Assembly (NCBI GenBank): GCA_022729635.1
Contig: DZAU01000003.1
Span: forward strand, 10,840-23,730
DNA: 12,891 nucleotides
Direction of reading: 5' to 3'
Source: Flavobacterium psychrophilum
GTDB lineage: Bacteria > Bacteroidota > Bacteroidia > Flavobacteriales > Flavobacteriaceae
Under the pieces are notes generated by a model. It made no database searches and was not told the DNA's origin. It saw only the letters and a list, made by a program, of their open reading frames with translations. This document shows positions 7,428 to 12,891 of this stretch, piece by piece (within the stretch, counting starts at the first letter, position 1; the number at the start of each line of letters is the position of its first letter). The translations under genes and the position numbers were made by a program.

Positions 7428-8180
7428 ATGAATAAAATAGCCCTAGTTACTGGTGCAACAAGCGGAATAGGAAGAGCAACTGCAAGAATATTGGCGAAAA
7501 ATAATTATAAAATTATTATTTGTGGTCGAAGAGAGGATAGGTTAAAAGAGCTCGAAAAAGAACTTTCTGAGTTTACGGAAATTTACACTTTATGTTTTGA
7601 CGTTCGGGATAAAAAAGCGGTACTTGACAACATTAATTCTTTGCCTTCTGGTTTTTCTAAAATAGATATTTTGATAAACAATGCTGGGAATGCACACGGT
7701 TTAAGCTCTATTCAAGATGGAGATTTAGACGATTGGGATGCTATGATAGACATTAATGTAAAGGGACTTTTGTATGTTTCGAAAGCTATAATCCCGCAAA
7801 TGATAGAACAAAAATCGGGTCATATTATCAATATAGGTTCTATAGCTGGAAAAGAAGTATATCCTAACGGAAATGTGTATTGTGCATCGAAATATGCTGT
7901 TGATGCTCTGAATAAAAGTATGCGAATAGATTTGAATCCTTTTGGAATTCGAGTAGGAGCCATTCATCCAGGAATGGTCGAGACAGAGTTCAGCGAAGTG
8001 CGTTTCAAAGGAGACAAAGTCAAAACTGACAATACTTATAAAGGGCTGAAGCCCTTGACACCAGAAGATATTGCCGAAATAATTCATTTTGTGATTTCGA
8101 GACCCTATCATATTAATATTGCGGATTTGATTGTGTTCCCAACTGCTCAAGCTTCGGCAACAATTGTAAATCGTACTTGA
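7428..8180 (+). CDS. Short-chain dehydrogenase/reductase, YdfG-like
   Basis: This is a 250-residue classical SDR. The cofactor motif TGATSGIG lies at 8-15, and R34/R35 after the second strand point to NADP(H). D58, NNAG at 84-87 and the catalytic tetrad N110, S138, Y151, K155 are all present. The pieces HIINIGSIAG, GNVYCASK, EFSEVRFKGD and LTPEDIAE match YdfG, the NADP-dependent 3-hydroxy acid dehydrogenase (L-allo-threonine and L-serine oxidised to aminoketone or semialdehyde). That activity is a reasonable guess, not proven. The enzyme is cytosolic and usually tetrameric. It follows the aldo/keto reductase gene by 51 bp, with no terminator between them. A terminator shared with the convergent gene lies about 90 bp downstream. 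Confidence 0.93.
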   Translation: MNKIALVTGATSGIGRATARILAKNNYKIIICGRREDRLKELEKELSEFTEIYTLCFDVRDKKAVLDNINSLPSGFSKIDILINNAGNAHGLSSIQDGDLDDWDAMIDINVKGLLYVSKAIIPQMIEQKSGHIINIGSIAGKEVYPNGNVYCASKYAVDALNKSMRIDLNPFGIRVGAIHPGMVETEFSEVRFKGDKVKTDNTYKGLKPLTPEDIAEIIHFVISRPYHINIADLIVFPTAQASATIVNRT

Positions 8181-8270
8181 GATATTTAGAAACTAAATCC
8201 CAAACAACTTTAAAGTAGAGGAAGACTAAACAAGATTATGAACAAAATTATGATCACTTTATAAAATAAA

Positions 8271-8298
8271 GCCGCCTCAAATTATGTTTTGAGACGGC
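8271..8298 (-). terminator. Hairpin terminator between convergent genes
   Basis: GCCGCCTCAAA (8271-8281) pairs with TTTGAGACGGC (8288-8298) around a 6-base loop. On the minus-strand transcript the one imperfect position becomes a G-U pair, so the 11-bp stem is complete, and it is followed by TTTATTTTAT. This serves the leftward lipoprotein gene best. On the plus strand the same position is a C-A mismatch and the downstream DNA is also T-rich, so it probably stops transcripts from both sides. Confidence 0.8.
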
Positions 8299-8318
8299 AG
8301 CTATTTTATTTATTTATT

Positions 8319-9128
8319 CTACATCGTAATACTTCCTAAATCTTTAACTAAACCATTTTCAACAACAACACTTGAAATAGTTTTTATTGCCAATCCAGAA
8401 GTCGGGTCAGGAGTTAAAGTTACTGTGTAAGTTCCAGCAACAACACCGTTTAACTGAAATACACCTTCTGTATTTGCATAGGAAGAAACGGTTTCAGTTC
8501 CCACTTGAACTGATGCCAATACTTGTTTTGCAGTTGCAATATTTGTAACAGTTCCTTTGATAACCCCAGAAGAAGCGGTTGTTATCACTCTAATAACAGG
8601 ATGCAGGTTATAGATGCCCGAGTTTCCAGCTTTAACAACTGATTTGTCAGCATCAAAATCCAATAAGAAATTATAAGAAACTCCCCCAAGCAAGGTTTGG
8701 TTCACTTTTAATTTTAGTCCAGATTGTTGGGCACTTGGGGTATTCAAAGGAAGAGAAGTGCCGTCTTTTAGGACAACCGTGTTTTTGTCGCCAAGAAGTA
8801 ATCTTACTTGTCCTAAATATACTGAAGGAATCAAGGTGTCAGACAGCGTGAGGCTTTCTCCACCTGTTAAATCCAATAAATTATAAATTTTTCCTCCAGA
8901 AGGAGTGTTGCCAATACTTACCCAGCCTTGATCGTCCGGATTTGTATCGTCTTTTATCAGAATATCTCTCACATCAATATTTACTTCTTGATAATCGCCT
9001 GGAGCATCGACCAGTTTTACTGTAATTGCCGAAGTTTGTGTGGAGTCATTGTTGCTACATCTTACAAAAACCAAACTTATGAATGTTAATGCAAGAAAAC
9101 TTAACACATAAAATTTAATATTTTTCAT
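8319..9128 (-). CDS. DUF4382 lipoprotein with C-terminal carboxypeptidase-regulatory-like domain
   Basis: This is a 269-residue exported protein. Residues 1-23 are a hydrophobic signal sequence and C24 is followed by SNNDS, the usual start of a Bacteroidota lipoprotein; a short polar run after the cysteine often goes with surface exposure in this phylum. The residue before the cysteine is arginine (FVRC), which is unusual for signal peptidase II. Residues about 34-180 match the DUF4382 pattern: VKLVDAPGDYQEVNIDV at the start, LLDLTGG and LLDFDADKSVV in the middle, LHPVIRV at the end. Residues about 187-267 form a beta-sandwich of the carboxypeptidase-regulatory type (GVIKGTVTN, ANTEGVFQLNGVVAGTYTVTL). 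The function is unknown; a structural or adhesive envelope role is a guess. The gene stands alone, convergent to the SDR and divergent from the next gene. Confidence 0.88.
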   Translation of the reverse strand: MKNIKFYVLSFLALTFISLVFVRCSNNDSTQTSAITVKLVDAPGDYQEVNIDVRDILIKDDTNPDDQGWVSIGNTPSGGKIYNLLDLTGGESLTLSDTLIPSVYLGQVRLLLGDKNTVVLKDGTSLPLNTPSAQQSGLKLKVNQTLLGGVSYNFLLDFDADKSVVKAGNSGIYNLHPVIRVITTASSGVIKGTVTNIATAKQVLASVQVGTETVSSYANTEGVFQLNGVVAGTYTVTLTPDPTSGLAIKTISSVVVENGLVKDLGSITM

Positions 9129-9164
9129 AGATTTGAATAATTAAAATTATCACCATATAACGCA

Positions 9165-9172
9165 CAAAGATA
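9165..9172 (-). promoter_or_regulatory. Bacteroidota-type -7 promoter element for the DUF4382 lipoprotein gene
   Basis: On the minus strand the sequence TATCTTTG matches the TAnnTTTG -7 consensus exactly. It lies 36 bases ahead of the lipoprotein start codon, in the 71-bp gap shared with the divergent gene at 9200. The expected TTG about 20 bases further upstream is not clear (TTC occurs near that place), so the call rests on the -7 element. Confidence 0.5.
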
Positions 9173-9199
9173 CAAAATAGTATTTTAAATTTAAAACGA

Positions 9200-10339
9200 A
9201 TGATTAATAAGCGACTTTTAATTAAAAACCTGTTAGCTCACCATGATGAATGCAGTTTTTATGACAAAAAACGCCAGTTGAATTTGCATACTCGTGAGGG
9301 AAAAGCAAAGTTTTTGAAACACATTTGTGCCTTATCGAATTCGAATCCGGCGAATAATTCTTATATTGTTGTTGGGGTTGAAGACCACGATAACGAAATT
9401 GTGGGCGATGATTTTTTTGACGACAGTCACATTCAAAACTTGGTCAACGCCTATCTCGAAAATCCGCCGAAAATTCAGTATGAAAATGTGCCTTTTCCTA
9501 ATTTACCCAAAGATAAAGTCGTGGGATTAGTAACCATTAAGGCTAAAAGTAAAACCTCACATTTCAAAAAAGGGATTCATACCATTCCTGCCAACAGTGT
9601 TTTTATCCGTCGTGGCAGCAATACCGTTCCTGTTGAAGAGGAATTTGATAAAAATTATCAAAATACAGAAACCGTCATTGGCATTGAAAATAATTCCAGA
9701 AACAGTATTGGATATACGCTCGATGGTGTGATTGATTTTATGAATTTCCGTCATAAAGATATGGCGCCAAAATACAAGGTTTTCAAGGAATTATTTGTCA
9801 TTTGCTGGGCTGGCGTTCCTAAAAAATCTCGCGATAAAACCTTTCTTTCCCGGGTTGACATTGAACTGATTAATGAGCAAATCAAATTGTTTTATTCAGC
9901 GCAAGACGTGGTGACGATTACTTTTGACGAGGATTCTTTTACGATTATCGAATATGTTCCTTTGGGCTTGAATGACAAAACAAGTTTTTATCCTTTGGAG
10001 AAACAAACCCTTCATTTTCACGATAATGGCTATTATAAAATTGATCGGGAAATTCTTTTTCAACCGCCGGAATTCAATAGAAAAATGTTGTTTCATATTT
10101 ACAATTCCAATATTTCTTTGTTGAATAAACTCCAAAAAGGACTTACGTTAAACGAGCGTGAACAGAAAGATTTAGAGAATTTGCCATCGACATTTATGAT
10201 TTGTTACCTCAACGGATTTGACGATGCTAAGCAAAAATTGATTGACGCCAAACCGCTTTTGAAACCTTTCACTTATGTATATTTGTCATTTAAAGAAGCG
10301 TTGCGAATTTTGAGAAAAATGAAGTATGATGTGCAGTAG
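9200..10339 (+). CDS. AlbA_2/Schlafen-type putative ATP-binding protein
   Basis: This is a 379-residue protein without a signal peptide or membrane segment. Residues about 14-145 fit the AlbA_2 (Schlafen AAA_4) domain: FYDKKRQLNL, then a helix with FLKHICALSNS, the glycine strand SYIVVGVEDHDNEIVG at 54-69, and SVFIRRGSNTVPV at 133-145. This domain is found in putative DNA-binding or ATP-binding regulators and in some defence proteins. The remaining 230 residues are not recognised and appear to be mixed alpha/beta. The gene stands alone; its promoter must lie in the 71 bp shared with the divergent lipoprotein gene. No toxin or nuclease partner is visible beside it. It could be a housekeeping protein conserved in Flavobacteriia, but I cannot confirm that here. 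Confidence 0.72.
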   Translation: MINKRLLIKNLLAHHDECSFYDKKRQLNLHTREGKAKFLKHICALSNSNPANNSYIVVGVEDHDNEIVGDDFFDDSHIQNLVNAYLENPPKIQYENVPFPNLPKDKVVGLVTIKAKSKTSHFKKGIHTIPANSVFIRRGSNTVPVEEEFDKNYQNTETVIGIENNSRNSIGYTLDGVIDFMNFRHKDMAPKYKVFKELFVICWAGVPKKSRDKTFLSRVDIELINEQIKLFYSAQDVVTITFDEDSFTIIEYVPLGLNDKTSFYPLEKQTLHFHDNGYYKIDREILFQPPEFNRKMLFHIYNSNISLLNKLQKGLTLNEREQKDLENLPSTFMICYLNGFDDAKQKLIDAKPLLKPFTYVYLSFKEALRILRKMKYDVQ

Positions 10340-10343
10340 AAAT

Positions 10344-10386
10344 TTAGTGGCGAATTTGAAAATTAAAATAGTTAGTGGCAATTTTG
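10344..10386 (+). promoter_or_regulatory. Possible promoter of the small exported-protein gene, overlapping TTAGTGGC repeats
   Basis: TTG at 10356-10358 is followed after 20 bases by CAATTTTG (10379-10386), which differs at one base from the Bacteroidota TAnnTTTG element. This is the expected -33/-7 arrangement, about 22 bases before the start codon at 10409. TTAGTGGC occurs at 10344-10351 and again at 10372-10379, touching the -7 element, and an inverted copy lies after the gene. Confidence 0.35.
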
Positions 10387-10901
10387 CAGACACAACAAAA
10401 AAAATAAGATGAAGACATTACTATCAATTTTACTTTTAACATTATCAGTTACAAATCTTCTTGGACAAAATAATTTTCCGACTACAAAAGCAAACAATAA
10501 ATCCTTCCCGACAAATATTCAAGAAGGAAACTTTGAGGAACTTAAAAAATTTGACGGAGAAGTAATCGCATTTAACGGAACGATTGAAAAAATTGAAAAT
10601 AGTAGAAACAATACGCCATTTTACAGACTTAAAATTAGTGAAAGTAATTATTTATGGACAGTCTTAATGTTTAAGAATGAAACAAATAAAATTGGGGATA
10701 AAGTTAGAGTAGTAGGGTATTTAAGACCAGTCAAACCAAATGAAACTGAGAAACAATATTTAGACGGAAAATTTATGGTCATTGCGTTTGGACTTATTGA
10801 CTTTGAGAACTCAAACTTTCTGTTTTTAGGCGGTGCAGGACAACAAAAACAAGAATGGATAGACGGAAAAATACCATCTTCAAAATAAAAACTGCCACTA
10901 A
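10372..10901. repeat. 9-bp inverted repeat flanking the small exported-protein gene
   Basis: TTAGTGGCA at 10372-10380 and TGCCACTAA at 10893-10901 are exact reverse complements, placed 28 bp before and 4 bp after the coding sequence at 10409-10888. A third, direct copy (TTAGTGGC) lies at 10344-10351. There is no transposase. The arrangement suggests a cassette-like unit or remnants of a dispersed repeat on both sides; 9 bp alone is not strong proof. Confidence 0.5.
10409..10888 (+). CDS. Small exported protein with OB-fold-like core, function unknown
   Basis: The 159-residue product begins with a clear signal peptide (MKTLLSILLLTLSVTNLLGQ; cleavage near residue 20), so it is exported, probably to the periplasm. 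The mature part has a strand-rich core at about 48-112: GEVIAFNGTIEKIE, then FYRLKIS, WTVLMF and KIGDKVRVVGYLRP. This alternation, ending in DKVRVVGYL, resembles OB-fold domains. I do not recognise a named family. The C-terminus is polar and has no membrane anchor. The gene is AT-rich, stands alone and is bracketed by TTAGTGGCA repeats, which suggests accessory DNA. A nucleic-acid or sugar ligand would fit an OB fold, but nothing in the sequence decides this. Confidence 0.75.
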   Translation: MKTLLSILLLTLSVTNLLGQNNFPTTKANNKSFPTNIQEGNFEELKKFDGEVIAFNGTIEKIENSRNNTPFYRLKISESNYLWTVLMFKNETNKIGDKVRVVGYLRPVKPNETEKQYLDGKFMVIAFGLIDFENSNFLFLGGAGQQKQEWIDGKIPSSK

Positions 10902-10948
10902 ACAGGGTTTCAAATTAATAATTTTCAGCAAATCATTAGATTAAAATT

Positions 10949-10980
10949 AAACAAAACAAAATGAGACACTCTTTATAACC
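10949..10980 (+). pseudogene. Possible degenerate copy of the 5' end of the downstream phosphatase gene
   Basis: AACAAAATGAGACACTC and the following TTATA (10954-10977) align with the start region of the gene at 12161 (AACAAAATGAGAACACTC, then TTATA). The differences are one deleted A after ATGAGA and one or two substitutions. The deletion shifts the frame and gives M-R-H-S-L-stop, so this is not an active start. It could be the original 5' end of the phosphatase gene, left behind when the fic gene entered. The match is short and the upstream half is A-rich, so chance is possible. Confidence 0.35.
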
Positions 10981-11032
10981 ATAAAAAATCATAACACAAA
11001 CCCCCAACAAACAATACAAACAGCAATAGCCA

Positions 11033-12088
11033 ATGGATAATTTTGATGAATATGTAAGACAAGGCGAACCAAACCAAGCCGAAAAAGCAAAAGTGTGGAA
11101 AACAGCTATCGGTTTGCAACAAATTGATGGATTAAAGCCTTCTGACTATCTTATTGAGTCTGCCAAGCAAAATATTGAGGGCGATATTACCATTGAAGAG
11201 GTAAAACAACGTATAGACAGTTACTACAAAATACACCCAACTCAAGCAAACGAAGACCGCACCGAAGAAGCTGATAAAGTTTCGGCACGTATTGCCGAGA
11301 TGTTGGGCGAACAAACATTTACATTTTCACCAGTAGAATACTTGAATATTCATCGAAGATTGTTTCGGGGTATTTACAAATTTGCAGGTAAAATCCGTGA
11401 TTATAATATTACTAAACAAGAATGGGTTCTAAATGGAGAAACAGTTTTGTATGGCAGTGCCGAGAGTTTAAAAGCTACTTTAGAATACGATTTTGAACAA
11501 GAAAAACAGTTTAGTTACAAAGGATTAAGCCAACAAGAAACGATAGAACACATTGCACAATTCATCTCGTACTTATGGCAAATTCATGTTTTTGGAGAGG
11601 GAAATACACGAACAACCGCCCTGTTTTTAATCAAATATTTGTGTACTTTCGGCTTTAAAGTGAATAATGAACTGTTCGAACAATATTCCTGGTATTTTCG
11701 GAATTCGTTGGTTAGAGCCAATTACAAAAATCACACAAAGGGTATTCACGCTACAAATGAGTTTTTGCTTCTTTTTATAGGAAACCTTCTGCTTGACGAA
11801 AAAAACACCTTACAAAACCGACAAATGCATGTTCATTACATTGAACCTAAAAACGCACAAAATGACCCTGTAAAAGAAGCTAATGACCCTGTAAATAAAT
11901 TAAATGACCCTGTAAAAGTTAGTATCTTGCAACAATTACAGCAAAAATCAAATGCAAATTATACTGAACTAGCAGCGAAATCAGGGTATTCAGTAGCAAC
12001 AATAAAACGACATATTCAAGAACTTAAAAAATTGGGTTTGATAGAACGTATTGGAAGCGACAAAACAGGATATTGGAACATAGTGTAA
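11033..12088 (+). CDS. Fic-family protein with VbhA-like N-terminus and C-terminal winged helix
   Basis: This 351-residue protein has three parts. Residues about 21-65 resemble the VbhA antitoxin fold (WKTAIGLQQIDGLKPS, then NIEGDITIEEV). The Fic core spans about 95-255; it has the flap EWVLNGETVLYG (130-141) and the active-site motif HVFGEGNTRT starting at H185, with F187, E189, N191 and R193 kept. Position 8 of the motif is T instead of G and the last arginine is replaced by A196. Fic enzymes usually transfer AMP from ATP to protein hydroxyls. Residues 277-297 hold three NDPV repeats of 7 residues, followed by a winged helix-turn-helix (about 297-351, ELAAKSGYSVATIKRHIQELKKLGLIERIG) that probably binds DNA, perhaps its own promoter. 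No separate antitoxin gene is present. The targets are unknown. Confidence 0.92.
   Translation: MDNFDEYVRQGEPNQAEKAKVWKTAIGLQQIDGLKPSDYLIESAKQNIEGDITIEEVKQRIDSYYKIHPTQANEDRTEEADKVSARIAEMLGEQTFTFSPVEYLNIHRRLFRGIYKFAGKIRDYNITKQEWVLNGETVLYGSAESLKATLEYDFEQEKQFSYKGLSQQETIEHIAQFISYLWQIHVFGEGNTRTTALFLIKYLCTFGFKVNNELFEQYSWYFRNSLVRANYKNHTKGIHATNEFLLLFIGNLLLDEKNTLQNRQMHVHYIEPKNAQNDPVKEANDPVNKLNDPVKVSILQQLQQKSNANYTELAAKSGYSVATIKRHIQELKKLGLIERIGSDKTGYWNIV
11861..11923 (+). repeat. Three 21-bp in-frame tandem repeats in the fic gene (NDPV linker)
   Basis: Units at 11861-11881, 11882-11902 and 11903-11923 each begin AATGACCCTGTAAA and encode NDPVKEA, NDPVNKL and NDPVKVS. The first 14 bases are identical in all three. 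They form the hinge between the Fic core and the winged helix. The 21-bp unit keeps the frame, so copy number can change without loss of function. Confidence 0.9.
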
Positions 12089-12160
12089 AAAAAGAAACCC
12101 ACAAAGAGACTGCAAAAATGGGCAGTACATTGTTTAATTATTTTTAGAACAAAAAACAAA

Positions 12161-12886
12161 ATGAGAACACTCGTTATAGGCGATATTCACGGCGGTTTGC
12201 GGGCTTTGCACCAAGTTATAGAAAGAGCCAATGTTACCCCAAAAGACACCTTGATTTTTCTGGGTGATTATGTTGATGGCTGGAGTCAGTCGCCGCAAGT
12301 ACTCGATTATTTGATACAATTAAAAACGACTCACAATTGTATTTGTATCCTTGGCAACCACGACAAATTACTGCTAGAATGGCTCGACGAAAGCAAAGAT
12401 AATCCTTTGTGGTACAAACACGGTGGCGAATCAACCGTTTTGGCGTATGACAAAACCAGTGGCGAGACCATCAAAAAACATATTGCATTCCTGAAAACAT
12501 TACAGGATTATTATCTCGATGAACAAAAACGTTTGTTTATTCACGCCGGTTTTACCAATATGAATGGTGTGATTTATGAATATTTTCCGGAACTTTTTTA
12601 CTGGGACAGAACCTTATGGGAAACCGCACTGGCATTGGATAAAAAAATGAAACCTGATGATTTACACTATCCAAAACGACTGACTTTGTACCAAGAAATT
12701 TACATTGGTCACACGCCGGTTTCCAGAATTGGCAAAACCATTCCGGTGCAAATGGCCAATGTTTGGAATGTTGATACCGCAGCTGCATTTAAAGGACCTT
12801 TGACCATTATGGATGTTGATACCAAAGAATTCTGGCAAAGTGAACCCGTACACAATTTGTATCCGAGTGAAAAAGGGAGAAATTAA
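12161..12886 (+). CDS. PPP/calcineurin-like metallophosphoesterase
   Basis: This 241-residue cytosolic protein carries the metallophosphoesterase motifs in order: GDIHG (7-11, metal ligands D8 and H10), GDYVDGW (35-41, D36), GNHD (65-68, N66 and H67), a late histidine in FIHAGF (H128) and GHTP (H184). The spacing is that of the serine/threonine (PPP-type) phosphatase branch found in bacteria. The second motif differs from the usual GDxVDRG: the arginine that helps hold phosphate is replaced by glycine, so substrate or rate may differ from PP1-type enzymes. Possible activities are protein phosphatase or nucleotide phosphatase such as Ap4A hydrolase; sequence alone does not decide. It starts 72 bp after fic on the same strand and ends five bases before the window edge. 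Confidence 0.9.
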   Translation: MRTLVIGDIHGGLRALHQVIERANVTPKDTLIFLGDYVDGWSQSPQVLDYLIQLKTTHNCICILGNHDKLLLEWLDESKDNPLWYKHGGESTVLAYDKTSGETIKKHIAFLKTLQDYYLDEQKRLFIHAGFTNMNGVIYEYFPELFYWDRTLWETALALDKKMKPDDLHYPKRLTLYQEIYIGHTPVSRIGKTIPVQMANVWNVDTAAAFKGPLTIMDVDTKEFWQSEPVHNLYPSEKGRN

Positions 12887-12891
12887 AAAAG

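Noticed and set aside
8041..8056. 16-bp palindrome AAGGGCTGAAGCCCTT inside the SDR gene
   Set aside because: It resembles the intergenic repeats, but the encoded KGLKPL sits in a segment of normal length compared with YdfG (TY....LTPED), so it is not an insertion.
8238..8264. Eight-codon open frame (ATGAACAAAATTATG... to TAA) after the SDR gene
   Set aside because: It is too short, has no ribosome-binding or promoter signal, and lies directly before the terminator.
9200..10339. AlbA_2/Schlafen-type protein as part of a defence island
   Set aside because: No nuclease, methylase, helicase or other defence gene is adjacent. The Fic gene is about 700 bp away with an unrelated gene between them, so there is no support for a joint system.
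10961..10978. ATG at 10961 as a real gene start
   Set aside because: The frame stops after five codons; it is better explained as a degenerate copy of the phosphatase start or as chance.

Overview
The window looks like a chromosomal piece of a Bacteroidota bacterium, most likely Flavobacterium or a close relative. It is AT-rich, Shine-Dalgarno sequences are mostly absent, and at least one TAnnTTTG-type -7 promoter element is visible. The left half is a flavobacterial-type Bat (aerotolerance) operon. This assignment comes from protein motifs and gene order; no database search was run.

Positions 1-6303 (minus strand, read right to left) hold moxR (AAA+ ATPase), a DUF58 protein with a VWA-like fold, a 538-residue two-span membrane protein with BatD/DUF4381-like parts, batA, batB (membrane-anchored VWA proteins) and the start of batC (TPR protein, cut by the window edge). 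MoxR is the expected ATP-driven chaperone. The DUF58 and VWA proteins carry MIDAS metal-binding motifs. The membrane proteins and the TPR protein would form an envelope-facing complex. Nearly every junction in the operon contains a strong inverted repeat: a 25-bp element on each side of batB in opposite orientation, a related hairpin after batA, a perfect 15+15 bp palindrome after the DUF58 gene, and a cluster of 9-mers filling the moxR-DUF58 gap. The exception is the TAATG overlap into batA. The gap between batB and batC holds only the batB-side copy of the 25-bp element.

Positions 6504-8180 (plus strand) hold two soluble NAD(P)H oxidoreductases in tandem: a YdhF-like aldo/keto reductase and a YdfG-like short-chain dehydrogenase. 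A hairpin terminator separates them from a convergent gene for a probable lipoprotein (DUF4382 plus a carboxypeptidase-regulatory-like domain). Divergent from that is a gene for an AlbA_2/Schlafen-type putative ATP-binding protein (9200-10339).

Positions 10340-12160 look like accessory DNA. They contain a small exported OB-fold-like protein of unknown function, flanked by copies of TTAGTGGC, and a Fic-family protein. The Fic protein has an N-terminal VbhA-like inhibitory module with a degenerate motif, a linker of three 7-residue NDPV repeats, and a C-terminal winged helix. In front of fic lies what may be a frameshifted copy of the 5' end of the next gene. That next gene (12161-12886) encodes a PPP/calcineurin-like phosphatase. 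No tRNA, rRNA, CRISPR array, transposase or gene-free stretch over 300 bases was seen.

The most interesting signals are the repeat-decorated Bat operon and the Fic region, with its altered self-inhibition motif, 21-bp in-frame tandem repeat and possible insertion scar.
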